This document shows positions 30,101 through 45,100 of a stretch of 64,000 bases of DNA, in pieces (the first letter of the stretch is position 1; the number at the start of each line of letters is the position of its first letter). The translations under genes and the position numbers were made by a program. This stretch comes from Pyrocephalus nanus. Lineage: Eukaryota > Chordata > Aves > Passeriformes > Tyrannidae. Below the pieces are notes generated by a model. That model saw only the letters and a program-made list of their open reading frames with translations. It ran no database searches and was not told the DNA's origin. Location of the stretch: contig CM076266.1 of NCBI GenBank assembly GCA_038380795.1, positions 16,094,145-16,158,144 on the forward strand. The letters are read 5' to 3'.

Positions 30101-33100
30101 AACAAGGATAAGGAGATGTGCCAAGATTATCTTCTAAAAACAAGCAAAGCAAAGCCACTTGAAGCCTGTAAATGTATACAGGTGATGAGAACTTCCCATT
30201 GCAGTTTGATACTTAGATCTTTATGGTCTTTCTTACTCATCTGGATGGTACCTGGTTACATTCCTTGTTTCATAATCACTTATTTCTCAGAATGGCTTGA
30301 CAGGTTCTAGGCGAGCAGTTCTTCTCTACTGTTAGCCTTTGAGTTGACAAATTTGTCTGGTTTTGAGGCTTGTTTTCTTTGTCATGTGGTACAGACAGGC
30401 TCTGTTTATAGAGTTACTTTTTTAGTTTGGCATTACATAAACTTTGAAAATTATGAAGGTTTTTCTGAATTCTGCTATCATTGACTTCCATATGTACTGG
30501 AAACCCAGAAAAAAAAGCGCAGAAAAATATGAAGGTAGGTTCTCATAACGATTTAGAATTTTCAGATATATTCTTACATTTCATGTCTGTTTAACAAAGT
30601 ATGGCTTAGAGACTAAATATTCAGTTGAGCAGTCTTCTATTTTGAATGTGGTTATCCTTGCAGCAGTAGGTATGTGGAAACCATAGAGACCATGTGTAGG
30701 GCTCACATAATTTCTGTGAATGATTCAAGGATATGTTATGAAGAGGATGGGTTTATTATATGAAATAAAATATTATTATGGATTATAAAAACTGAGAGTG
30801 TTCTGTGAATCAGTGTAGTTAAATTCTGAGGGAAATGCTATACAATTTTCTTATGTTCTGTGGAGGAAGCCTGCATTGATGAAGAAAGACTAGTGGATAA
30901 ATGTAAGTGAATCTACATTTTCTACATGTATTTTGTGTATTTTATTTCTGCCATGTTTCCTGGTTGACACTATAACTCCTACAACTGTTGAATGGAAAGT
31001 ACACTAATGTTACTTTTCTGCACAAATCCTTTACTTCAAGGAGACTTTGAGCAATTAAGTGATTCTTATTGGCTTTATTGAGCTATTTAAAATAAAGAAC
31101 AGCAGCCAGCTTCTGTCACAGCCAAAAATAGGTTGACTTATCTTAAAAAAAGCATAATTATGTGACTGAACTTCCTTACTCTTATGTGGACAGCATGAAG
31201 CTGTTCTCCATACTCAGTCTGCTACACTGCCATTGACAGAGATGCTGCAGTGCATTTTTTATGTGTATTTATCTTTTTGAGGAGCTTTTTACAATTATTC
31301 TTCTTCTCTTACTGAAAACAAAGGACTAGTGCTTATTCTTTGACTGCCCCCAAATTTTCATTTGCCCTTTGCATTCAAAAACCCATAGACTTCCTTGCTA
31401 GTGTTCAAAACTGAGGGTTTAGAATCTTATAAACTGAAATTTACAGTTATTTTAGTCAAACAGATGGAGTTTGAGTCATTGGTATATAATACTATTTATC
31501 AAAGCAGTCCACAGCAACTAGTGAAAGTTTTAAGAAAAATGCTAAATTGTGGTTTCAAAAAAGACAAGATTACATTCTGCCAGAATTAAACCCTGTAATC
31601 TTACCAGTGAGCACAATACAGAGTCAGTCTAACATTGTTTATTTACATTTGTGTTTGTGGTCTAAATTGGCAGGCATTTAAACTAGAGTTCTCAAAGTTC
31701 TGGCAAATAACGTTGTAACAGAGAAAGATGATAGATATGACAAACAGATGTCTAGGCTGCATGTATGTATGTGTATTTAAGCAATTCATGTTGACGTTAC
31801 TACTGGAAATGTTCAATATTAAGTTTTAATTTGAAAAAGAAGTACTATTTTGGATTAACAGCTTTGCTAGTTTCAGATATATTTAAAAAAGCGAAGTAAA
31901 TTGTTGGAATTGTGACCCACGTCTTGCTCATGATGTTCAATGTTTTCATGATATCAAGATTCTTAAATACTATGAAAAGCCTGTGTTAAGCAACTTTTGC
32001 CTGTGGATAGACAACAAAAGTCAATAAAAAATATCTTCTTAAGTTATCTGCTCTGGTCAGATAGCAAATATGAATTCACTGCAATACTAAAAATTCCAGT
32101 AATCTCTGAATGGGTTTAACTGCATTAACATTTTTTGCCCATAAGACCTCTTCTATGTCCACCATACATCAGTGGTTCTGTGTGGAAAGCAGGAGGATGT
32201 TTTGGTCACACACCTTGCAGTTGCCATTTGGTAGGAGTGATGCCAGCTACATGTCCCTTCAGCTCTGCTCTAATCATGTCTGGCCAGCACAGGAGCACCT
32301 CTTCACTCCAGCCATTTCTAACTGCCAGTGCAACTACTTTTGATTATTTTGAGGAGCAGAATAATCTACACCTCTTCTAAATTCTATCAGTGATCAAATA
32401 AGATCAATATATGACAAAGTACAGAGCTTTGAATTACAAGAGGTGGTCCAGTTCTATGGCGAGATGCCTCAGCTGTGTTAAGGAATGGAGCCACAACAGT
32501 GGGGTCTTGCACTGGAACTCCACATATTTATATATTGTTACGTACTTACAGTGAAGCGCCAGACAGCAATCACCTACAATAAAGTTTACATTTCTACTTT
32601 GGATGAGTTTCATGCCTGTTAAGATTTTGACTATTAATGATAGTGTCCTGTACATTAGATACAGTGCAGATATGCAGATCAACTGTTCTATGAAGCGCTT
32701 AAATATTTGAATATTAAAGTGTTAAACATTAAGATTTTTATATCAACTAAATGTCATATAATTTCAAATTTTATGAGTTGCCATTCAGCTTTCAAAGAAA
32801 ACGTTTTGCATTTTTGTCAAAAAACCTGTGTTTTAACAGTTCCATGAGCGATTGTTTACTCTGTAGTTTAACTGTAGTTTAATTTTATCATCAGAATGTT
32901 GACAAATAATTATGAAATATATAATTTCAGCGATTGAAACCACTTGAGTGAATAATGTGCTAGTTATGGATGAATACAGAATTGAATGCCAACCAAAGTA
33001 TATTTTATGGTATATTTGCTTGTATTTATTGTAGTAAGCAGCTTTATTACAGCATCCTGCTAATTATATTATAATAAATTTTGGGAAGAAAATTAGAAAA

Positions 33101-36100
33101 TTATTTACAAAACCAAATCAGAATACTGTTTAGCATTATGCCGTCAGAGCTGAAATGTTCAAGATTACAGGTCTATTTTCCTCTTTCTTTCTTTATTTGT
33201 AAAGAAACCTGAATGTGTATTTTTGTCAGCCGGAAAAAGGAATTTTCACATAGGAAGGAAACTAATGTCTAAGCACTTTTATAGAGGAAACATTTTTCAG
33301 GACCATTTGTTTTAGTGTTCCCTTTGCTGTTAAGGCAGATACGCTCACTCAGCATCCATTTTCTTCATCTGCTGGATTGTGCAGTGAAACCATAGAAAGA
33401 TAAAATAGTGAACTCTTTAGCAATGCTTTCTTAGTTGGTAAATATGTGCTCTCATCAATATGAAAATAAAAGGGTTTGTGCTTGCATGGTGATTACACAA
33501 TGATAATTCTTCCAGAATGAAAATTTAAGAGCATCATTCTTTTTATTAGAGTTAATCTAGTGTAAATGTGAGAAAGCAGTACTCAGTGATGAACAATGTA
33601 ATTTGGAGATTTTTTTGTTTTGTCTATGCTGTTTTCTGGTTTGATTTTATACATGTTGAATGGTCAGAGAACTACAGTTACAGATATTCTGAGATGCTTT
33701 GTGTTGTGTCTAAGACAACTGATCTTTCTGGTCTTCAAGCAAAAGGCAAATTCTTCTTCAGAAAATGAACAACAGAGTGAGGCTAGTTTACTTTGAAACA
33801 CTGAAGAGAGGACAAGGAAATTGAAAAGAAAATGAAAGTAAACTTTAAATTGAAAAGGAAGCTTTAAAAAGTGGAAAGATAAATCAGCCTACAGGTTGGT
33901 TTTTTTAAGTGTGGTGGAAAAATCTGAGCTCAGTGTTTGGCTTCTATCTCTTGATTTTTATATAGTGGTTGGAGCTCGGTCATTTATATTTAGCCCCTTT
34001 TGGGAGGAAGTACCTCATGTTGGTATATGATCAGTACTCACTTGACTAGAGGGGAGATTCATGGGTTCTTTTTTAATTAATTCCAATACAGGAAAAAATG
34101 CCTTGTGCTTTCTGAAGTGACAGGAGAGTAATGTTAAAATTCCTTAAAAGTCTTTGGGGTTTGGAGGGATTTAAAAGCTTGTTTTGAAGCTTTTACTTGA
34201 GTCATCCTTACTATGTGAACATATATGTATAATTGTGTTTCATGATTATGCTGGTTTATTTTGTTGTGTTAAGACTTTCGAATTTGTCCTTTGCATGATT
34301 TTCTTGCAGTTGACTTGGATCTGAGCATGTAAAATAAGCTGTACTAAAATTGGCAGACCTTAAAAAATGTAGTGTCTTAACCATAGCTTTGTTAGCAAAA
34401 AGTATTATTTTGAAAAACATAGTTGTTTAAGCAGTTTGCAGGAAAATGTTATGAATAAAATCCTTTCTTATTTTAGACAGACTACATGTCCTTAATTATT
34501 TTTTCTGCTCCAAGTGGTGATAGGATTACATACAAAGTTCACTTTATAAATAGTTTTAAAATTTCCTGGCAAACCATATATAGTGAACACAAATGAGATA
34601 TTTTATCTGCTGTTTTGAAGCTCAATCTGTATTTCAGTGCATCTCGCATTTACAATGCAAGATGTAAACACATTGTGTGCAACTGAATATTTTACTTAAG
34701 AGGTTAGACAGTGAAGGTGTACTTGCTTTTCTTCATTTCCAGCTCATCTGCTTTGAGTTTAACACAGGATTGTTTTGTTTTTGTTTTTGTTTTTGTTTTT
34801 TTTTTTTTAAGGGGTATGTTAGTAAAGGTTATTAAGTTTTGTTTGACCTTCCTTTCCATTTAGGGTATTCACTGGAACCTAATGTGAAGTTATGATCCCC
34901 AAGTCTGATTGATATGTAAACATAACACAGATGGTGTAGAGATGATTCCACTGATAATTCATTTCTCAGCTACTCATGAAGATACTTTGATTACAGTGTG
35001 TTTAAGTAATTATAACATAGTGTTCAGTGTTGGTCTTGTTAGTAAGGAGCACATGGGAAACAAGTTAGACGTTATTCGTGCCCAACAAAGGATGCTCTGT
35101 GGTGTGACCATTTTAATTTCTAATGCTAGATTAGAAACATAGTGTTTTAAAATATGTCGTAGAGCAAGGTAAATACATTAAGCATAGACTGAATAAAAAG
35201 TTAAGTACATAGTTTTGGGCACAAATATTTGTTTTGGAGAGTATTTGTTACCATATGAAAGAAGCCAGTATGCTCGAATTCAGATTTCACTTTACATGCA
35301 GATCGTTAAAAAGTCACATGCTTGTTTTCACGTTTATGAGTTCTGGTTATAATGTAGTTTACTTTATCTTCTGTAAGACTTTTGAATGACAGTGCTGGAA
35401 AAAAGTAAACATTAGTGAGATTTAGGTAGAAAACATTCTGTCTTCACATTATTTGTTCACACTCATCTGCTTTAATAAGCACTGTTTACTGAATATGTTG
35501 ATGGTGATTAGCTGACAATAATACACAAGCACTTGCATGAAGCAAAGCAGTATGTTAAAATCATGCCAGTGTTTGTTAAAGCAGTGTTCCAACCAAACTG
35601 ATGTAATTTGAGATTCAGCATTGTCCACTCCATAATTAATTATCTCTTTGTTGTTCTGTTCTGCAATAGGATAATTGACAGTCTAGATGGAGTTCGCTTG
35701 TTATGGTCTCTGTTGAAAAATCCTAACCCAGATGTTCAAGCAAGTGCAGCTTGGGCTCTTTGTCCTTGTGTTGAAAATGCTAAGGTAAGAAAGTACTGAA
35801 AGTAACAGATTTGTTATATATATACACACACATACAGTTTTTATATTTGGATGATTTCCAGCAATACTTTGCTGTTTGCAACTTACACTCGTCTTATTTC
35901 AATCTGTTAACTGCTTAAAAAAAATATGTATTCACTTTTCAAAAGTAAATAGTCCTCCATCTAGTGCTCATTATATAATACATTTTGACTTTACAGTGTT
36001 TATGGTATTTGAAAAATATATTTTAATAACTTATCAGGATCTAAACTTACTGTTCCCACATAAAGCATGCTGAAAACAGAAAGCTTCTACTCACAGGCTA

Positions 36101-39100
36101 TGAATAGCACAGGTAGTTCTAGTTGTTCTCTACTATGAGGAACTTCAGCTATGTTCTCAAGAGACCATCATTTGATTTCAGAGCATATTTCAGACTCAGT
36201 GCCAATGTAATCCTTAGGTTTTCTGCTCAGACTGCCAACAAAAAGTGCCAGTTGTGAATAGTGGTGGTTGTGCAGGTCAGTTGTGCACAGAAAACCAAGC
36301 TATTCATGTATTTCATGACAGTTTCCAAATGGAGATAAAATGGTGAGTATAAGCTGCAAGTCTTCTTCTGTGAATTCCCACCACTGACCTGTGGTAGAAT
36401 AAATGGGCAAGATTTTGTTTCCTATTAGAAGTTTCCTAGAATACCAATTTTATTCCTTAATCCTTGTACAATTATAGCTTCCATTTCTAATTTTCTCCAT
36501 AATTGATGCAACTTTTGCATCTACTATCTATTCTACCACAAATATATATCCTTCTACATATAATATAAGATCCTGACTACGTAAAGAGTGGGAATTCCTT
36601 CAGAGTGGTAGACATCCTCAGCATCCTTTGCAGGCAGTATTTCCTGTTTGGAATTGAGCACTGTTTGGCTGCTATTTAATTTAAATAGATGATTTGATGT
36701 AGATACATATACATGAATTAAAGTGTTGCGAGAATATTTGTTCTTGATTTTTGTAACTTAAGGATTTGGTATTTCTTCACAATGATCTCTGCAATGGCAG
36801 CTTGCCATTTTTCAAACGTTGGTTATTCTGAATTATCTTTCCATCTTTTGTTTTTCTAAGTTCTACTATAATGAAGGTTTTTTGGCACCTAAATATACCT
36901 GCCTCTCTCTTGAACAGTATTGCTATAACTGACTGTTAAAATACTACTTGATCTCAGTACCAAGGTAATACTTACTATGTGTAAGATTCTGTGACCTGAA
37001 GAGTCAGAGTAGAACTACACATTGCTAAAGCTTCCACTAAAAGCACTTTTTCAGAAACTAAGGGAATAGAGGACAGCTACTGAAATTATAAATTAAATGG
37101 ATTTTTTTCTTGTTGTTTTTTTTTTTTCCCCAAGATATTTGATGAGTGCAAGCTATGTACATCCTTAGTGTAGCTATCCTCCTTTCATCTCTCTTGGCTG
37201 CCTGCCCAAATGCTAATCTGTGACCCCACAAAGAGTTCTTTGTGTGAGCCTGAGGCCGAGTGGCACACTGAAACAAACCTACCAATAATACCCTTTCCGC
37301 TGACACTGAATAGAAAGAAATATGTATAAAGCAGTGATTATAGGCACACTGTGGAAGTACAGCAACTACTTCTATCTAAAGAAAATTTTTTCTTTTCTGT
37401 TCAAAGTTAATATTATTCAACGATTTGCATGATCCTCCAAAAAGCAGTTTGGTTTATGCAGTGCTTGATTCAAAACCAGTAATAAGTATATGACTTTAAA
37501 GGATTATGTGCATTCTGGCTCTTCCAAGCCTGTACTTGGGACTGCAAACTGTGTTTCAAATAGCTGTGAGCATGGAATCCGGATTTGTTTTCTTTCTGTG
37601 TTCTTTTGTGGCAGCTGTAGTCGTTCTCTTCTGTGTTGTGTAGGCTCACAGATGAAATAGAACTTGTTAATAGTGTCAGAAACAATTTTTTATAACATGT
37701 AATGCAGCATCCATTTTCCCCCACAGACATTTTCTGTACAAGCAATTTAAAGGTTATTTTTGATATTTACAAAATCTTAGAAGCCAATCAATCATTCTAA
37801 TAGGGTGGTTATTGTCATAGCATGTGAGTATGTTTCCCTTCTCATGCATTTACTCTCATTATAATCTGTTTAAGACTGGGAGGTCCCTTATTGCTGTTTA
37901 ACCATTAGGAGATAAGAATCACAAAAGGCCAAGGCTCGAATTCTCAAGATGTTTAGATGTTTGTCAGTTTTGAGCTTTTGGGTCTAACTGGTTTGCCTGC
38001 TGTTAGGCAAATAATTGCAAAAGGAGAAGAATCCAAGTTCCCATAGACTTGGATTATATGTGTTGACAGTCACATCATGGTAGCTGTTTCACAGTGCTTC
38101 CCATAGAATAGAATTGTGTGAGTCTGATACAGCTAAGTGATGTTGTTTGTTACAGCAATATGATAAAGTTCAGTGGTATTTGGTCCATGACAGATCTATA
38201 ACTTTTTAAATAGAGAATGTAAATTGTGCACTCTAGTACATAAACTGTTAGAGCTCTGACAACCATATTAGTTTGACATCAATCATTATTTCATATGCCA
38301 GAATTAATTCTAGATATGTTTAGCCTGAAGAATTTCTTGTAGAGTGAAGATCTTACTGTCAGTGATACAATTTGTTTGGTAGAACTCTCCTGAGAAAATT
38401 CGCACAGCACCTGAAAGTGCTACTTTTAGAGTTTTAGACAAATATGTCATGGGTTTGGGTAAAGTAGTTCATACATTTCTTTAAAATCCAAGACATAAAG
38501 AGACAAGAACGTAATTTATTCAAAGGAATTATCTTCTTCATAGAAGCAGATTCTTATTAATTAGTTCCTTACTTCCTAAAGGAAACATTACTACTGTAGG
38601 CACATTGGTAGTGACAAAGTGTAAGTGAGCTGTCCAAGAAACACAAATGATTATGAAAAATGGCTAGGAGAAGTCTACTGAACTCTGTTGATGTTGGAAC
38701 AGCAATATTTGGTTATGATGCTTCCTTGAAAAACAGTATTTGTAACGTTCTCCCAACATACATCAGCCCAAACAGAAACATTTAGAGAAATTTTACAAAA
38801 ATATTGTTTGTGCTATTATAAAAATCACCCAAAGGCATTGTGCCAATAAGAGGAATACTGCCAACTTGAGTTTGTCTGAAAATACCTATTTCCTCACAGA
38901 GTAACCTTCTACTAGAATCTTTAAATAAATTAAAGAAAAAAAAAAGTTGTAGAGGTTTATTTTCAGTCCTGATATTTAGTAGAGTTTTGGGTGCAAACAT
39001 TAGAATAGGAATGGTAACGTCGGGCATCATGTTTTTCTGTCCTTTTCTACTTGCATATCAGCTTTCAACTTTCAGTTTTAGCCTTTTTATAGCTCAACTG

Positions 39101-42100
39101 TAAGGCTTTCTTAAAGAACCTCAGGAAGCCATCTATGTATAGAGTCTGTCAAAGTAATGTAAGTAAACAGACAGAAACTGGGGGTTTGAGACACTAGAAA
39201 GCTATTCTGTTTTCTTAAAATATGCTTGTAAAATGACATCTCACACTTTCCTAATAAATCGTGATTTCAGCCCTGCAGTGGAATATCATGGGTGTGATGA
39301 AAGATGATCATCCATCTGAAGTTGTCTGTGCATTTCCTACATACAGGGAAAGAGAATGTCCGTGCTGACACACAAGAAACTAAAAGCAAATCAAAACTAA
39401 GCCAGGTTTAGTAGGGAAGGGTAATGAGATGGGTATGTGTGAAGGTTAATTCCTCTTCAGTCTTCCAACAGTATTATATTCTGAGGAAGTGACTTCTGCA
39501 GCCAGCAGTCTGGAGTTAACCTGTGGATGGAAAATATGCTGCTGATGACCTATGCTATGTAGGATTCTTACATAGATTTTGCTTGTTATGGAAATTTTAG
39601 CATAACCATATGTATGAAACCGCAGAGAGCATTTCTTTACTAAAAGTAACAAAAAATGTAGTTGAACTTGGAAATTCTTCTAATATATAAAAATAGTAAA
39701 ATTATTTGCTGTTTTAAATTAATTAAGATGCTTTCTTTGCACATTTTACTGATTTAAGACTATAGTGTATAAAGATAATCATGCTCCATACTGGACACTG
39801 CTGTTAATTTGGTTTATATTTTTAAAATTTTACTTTAGCAGTACCAATATATTTTTGTTTACGTACTGTTCTTTGGTTAAGCCCATAATGTCAAAATTCC
39901 CTATTTGCATATGTACAGCCTTTTTCAGTTTCTTAGTTTTCCTTACTGTGCTTCTTGCAATTCTATACAGAAAGCTTGGCAGTTCAAGCTTAGTGCTCTT
40001 ACTGCTCTCTTTCCATTTTCCTATTTGTGTTCTCTGGAAGTATTACTTTTTTACTTCAATCATACCTTCTTCTCCCTGTTTGCTCTCATTTTATGCAGTT
40101 TTAAATCCCTGATATCTGGATTTAGACCTTCCAAATTATAAGAATTTGCTATGAACTAAACTTTGAAAGCATACTATAAGGGAGACAAAAAGGAACTTTT
40201 GGTTTGCCCCTCAAGCCTTCCTGAGAACCAGGGTCCTTGGAGATTTAGGAAGCCCAGGAAGCCAGACCTGGCTTGGTGAATCCATATCCGACTGCCATGC
40301 CTGCAGGGCACATGCAGAAACAGCCCATCCAGTGTTTCTTGACACAGGCTGCCGAGTTTAGTGAACCTACTACCAGGAGTTGTCTGGGCTTCCTGTTTGA
40401 GATCCCAAATGGACTGACATAAATTGCTCTGAGGTCCTTAATGTCTGCAAATACAGGAGTTCACTTTCTGTAAAACACATAAACTGAAAGCTGCGAAGCA
40501 AAGGGAAAATAAGGGTCTAGCCTGTATCTCCCTCACAGAGGAGCCTTGGGTCCCAAGTTCCATGCAAAGCAGCTGCCTGAGAGCTTGGAGACCATGAGAA
40601 GCCAAAAAACTCAGGAGCTCCTGGAGACCTGGCTTTCCAGCTGTTTGGCAGCCTATCAGGCAAGAAGTCAGGGATTCTATGAAAACTAGAAGCCAAGCAG
40701 CCTGGCAGGCTTCTCACCAGCCATCTGGCTGACAAGAGAAAAGATGAAGAGACACATTGGTAATTTAGCCTGCCTTTCTGCCTGGTTTCTGTCAAAACTT
40801 TTCAAGAAGTCGTTGTGTTCTTATGGAAGGCTTTGGTTCCGTTCCATTAGCATTTTCTGATGGAATACTGTTCCACTGGAAAATATTTGACCAGCTTTTC
40901 TTGTAGCTTAGTTTATAACAGCTACACATGCTAGTCAACAGCTTGTCATGTAGCTTCTGCACTTTTGAATCAGGCTTGCTAATTGGATTTTAAAAGTCTA
41001 GAAAAGGTTTAAACTCCATCCTCCTCCAGTTCTTTTTTCCCCTCTCTTCTGTGTTTTTCCTCTCTGTCCATCTCACTCATTTCCGTCTTTACCCTCTCTC
41101 TTGCCCCATGGGACTTCCATAGATCTTTAGGAAAGAGAAGAGCATGGAGATCATTGTTTCATTTGCTGCGTAATATGAACCATAAAATTTCAAGCTATCA
41201 TTTTATCTAGTGCTGAAGCTTTTGATTGAATTAAAACATATTTTATACTCTGTGCTGCTTGTTCACATTCTCACTGGTCTGTGATGGTGAGTGGTACAAT
41301 ATGATATGATTGCCTTCTTAAATTCCACTCTATTTTATAGAGTCATGCCAGAGTTACAAAGACACAAACAATAAATGTTATAACAATTTATTAGTTTGTG
41401 TTGTCACTGCCTTGATTGTTTAGATAGACCATCCTCAGAGCATTCTAATAATGCTGTCTTACACCTCTATGATACAAAACTACATATTAGTGATGACTAT
41501 CTCATAAACATTTTAATAATTATACGAAGCTTTCTAAGCTGTGTTTGAATTCAGTTCAATCTAAAGCCAGTGGAAACAATTTTTGTTTTTTCCAGTTCTT
41601 CAACATTAGTTGTTTCTCATACTTTGATCATTTAAATGCTCCTCAAGATAATCTGAAAGAATTGAGGCCAACTGTGGCCTCAAAGGACTTTGATAATAGT
41701 AGTTCCACTTCTTCTGTGAAAAAAAAAAAAAAAAGGATCTTGGCATTTACCCAGGACTAAACTTCAGGTGTAGTCTGCCAGATTGAAACGTAAAGAAAAC
41801 AATAGACCAAAGGACTACTGAAAGTTGCTATTAGTGTACTATTAATGTACTATTAGTTACTATGTAGACTTTTTTCCCTCCACTGTTTTTTAAACCATAT
41901 GCAATTCATGCATTCTTGGGCTGTACACCTGGATAATGGATTTTACTTTTGTTTGTTGAACATATCAGTAGAAATACACTTGCAAAGTATTTGACTGTGC
42001 TATAATCAAATCTCTAAAGAGCCAGGAGAGAGGAATTCTGCTCTTACAGGCTATAGAGTAGCATTGGAATAATCTTGAAGTGACTCTGCTTTGTTGCTCT

Positions 42101-45100
42101 GGCTTCAGCTGCTTCAGTGAGGTGAAGAGGACAAGACAATTCCTTTTGTTGTCCACTCTTGTTTTTCCAACAAATTGCATCTGTCCAACATAGAAGAAAA
42201 TTACGAGATATAGTGAAGTAGTCTCATCTTAAAAGATGTTTCTTTATCTCTTCTGCTACAGTGGAAGCCTCTTTAGCTGAATAAACAGGAATAAAATTAA
42301 CCTTTAAATATAAAATAATCTGGTTAATATTACTGTAGAGTTATTTAATAAGAAAAAATAATAGAAACTTGCTTATATAAACTGTGTTTCCCATTTTCAT
42401 TGAGCAGCCATAACATAGAAACTTTTGTCACATTTCTTTATTTTGAATTTTTAGTTGGTTTATGCATTAAGATGAGAACTTATTCAGTTGGCAATAGCTA
42501 ATGAAAATAGACAGCTTCCTTCATTAAAGAAAAGGTAGTTTAAAGATGGCTCTTGATAACTAAAGTTTGTTTGCACAGCCATACCATCATTTTTTTGGGC
42601 AAAAGCAATTCAATTTGACAAATTAACTTTGACACCTTAAGCTTTTTAAGATGTTCTAAGAGTGAAATATGACTTGTTTTTAATGGAGAAACTTTTATCT
42701 TTCAAGGGCAGTATTTTTAAAGATAAAAACAATGTGTTTTTGTAATACAGTGTTTAGCTGTAAATCTTTCAAATAAAGAAAACAGTATCCACTTTGGAAG
42801 AAATAAGAAAGGAAAGAAGTTACAAAAGAATCCAGTAGTTTTTCTACAAGAGCTGTATGTCTCAAGACTGATGAACTCTATTTACTTAATGAAAATAAAC
42901 ACAAAAAAAATATGATGAGGAGGAAACTCAAAAATCCCGAATGTTCTCCATGTATAAATACTGCAAAGATCGAGTGATTTTTCCAAATCTCTCTTTCTGT
43001 GAATACTATGATAGTTTCTGCTCTTAATTAAAAAAATATCTAAAGCTGGTCTGTCTCACAATATTTCTGCTCTTGTCTGAAGCCAATATAGAAATAAGTG
43101 AAAAGGGAAAGTTAACTAAATTTTGTTAATAGTCATGCAGTTCAGCAAGATGAAAACATGTGATTAGAGTAGCGGGGTGAGGCTTTTATTAGCACAGCAG
43201 GTAACTTTGCTGGCCTTGCATCGATGCCAGATAGATTATTTCTTTTTACTGATTGAGATTGCAAAGTCCTCCCTATGAATCCAATTTTAAAATAGTATCT
43301 GTCATACTTTGTGAGGATAAAAATTTTGCAGTCAGCTAGTTAGAAGATGTGGTCACATGAAGTCATGAAAAATTCTGTTATCTCTTCCTGTCTTCTTCAG
43401 CCACTTAAAATGTAATTTAACAGTCCATGTTTTTTATATGTCACTTCAGGTTAAATATTACGTTAAAAGGTATAAAAGATTTAAAATTAAGTTATTTGCT
43501 ATTAATACAGTCAAGCCTTCTTCCCCCCTTCATTTCTTTTTAACGTTTTTATTGCTTCTTTGAATGTCTTTGGGTTTGGCCACTTACTTTGTTCAGCTCA
43601 GGAAATATTATTGTTAAAACAGATGTATTCAACCTATCATTAACACATGCACTCGGATCTCTGCAATAGAATTATCTATTTTATTGCTTATCAATGATTT
43701 TATCAATATTTTTCTCTAGAAAGACTGCGCCTTAGATTTTATTCTTACCATGCCATTTTTTTTCTTGCCTCATTCTACCTGAGAAGCCTTGTTAGGACAA
43801 CTAGAAAATAAGATTTTGTCACAATAGGTAAGGGAGGGGGACACCTGGATAAAATGTACTATGGGTAAATATGAAAGTTTAACACACACTGATAGCTGTG
43901 TGTTGTCAGACAAAGTGAGTTGTTTGTCAGTTAATATAGAAGGTAGAATTTAAAGATTTTCTATTTAAAGATATTTCTATTTGAAGCACAAAGTAAAAAA
44001 TTATTTCCAAGGTAGTATATTATTGTAGTATATTATTTTTCTTTCTTATGATAGTAAAATGGTATAGATGAAAATGCCTGAGAGCACTTTGAAACTAAAA
44101 TCACTAAGTTACTTTAGACTTTATACTCTGAGCAGCTATCTGATCATTAATACAGGTATACTCGAAGAACACAGATTCAAAAGAATTAAGTCCAGACCTC
44201 TGCAATCACAGGCATAATTTCATATAATTTCTTCTTTAAATATATTTGAAGTGTGGCAATTGTATATAATAAATACACATAGTTTAAAAAAAGGTAGAAA
44301 TTTACTGTACAAAGCAAGTATGCAGTTTTGCCAAATGGTACAAAAAAAAAAAAAGATTGCATTTGTTGTTTAAATTTCTTTGAGAAAAAAAACAACTTGT
44401 ACATAACATAATGGACTTTAAAGCTCTCATTTCAGTTCTTTTTTCAGCTCATTGTTCTTCAAATTTCTTGCCATTTTGCATTTCCTTTTGTCTTGCACAG
44501 ACTACCAGACTACACTCACAATCACATTTGGGAAACTTTCCTGACATGTGGTTTCTGCAGTTTCCCTCTGCTTTTCATCACGGGTAGAAGGTTCTGTCCT
44601 TGTGTTTAGCTGGTTTCACAGATGATTATTAAAACTCTTCTTTTACTTACTACTGAATTGTTTGTATATTATTCCATCACTTCAGTTGGACTGTACTTCT
44701 TTACAAAATGCGGAAAGTATAAGCTAGTCAGAAGAGAAGTTTAACAAATAGGGTTATGTACAGGTAGGACAGTAAAAATGTACAGATTGATTCAGTAAGA
44801 TGAGATACAGGCTATCTTATCTCTTCATGGAACATCTCTCAAAAGCAGGAATAATAATACACAGATATCTGAGCCATGCAGAAAAGCAGAATAATCTTCA
44901 GGGCTCCTTTCAAATCTTAAACACTGTACTGGGGCTTTTGCCTGTTGAACAGAAGCCTTTCTCATCTGTTGAGCCAGTACTTATGCACAAGGTAACGCAC
45001 ATTTCTGTAGTGACTTTCAAGGAATTTAAGTAAATATAATATACCTCATTTTCTTTCCTTCTCCTGTGTCTGGTCACTTAAATGCCTAGCCATTGAATAC

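Larger units (their letters stand above)
28157..35669 (+). other. ODAD2 intron J-K, no gene seen
   Basis: 7.5 kb of AT-rich intronic DNA with a TA-type repeat at 28333-28355, an A13 run near 29822 and a (TTTTTG)n repeat at 34771-34808. Open frames are short and lack exon signals. No confident transposon was recognised. Confidence 0.6.
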
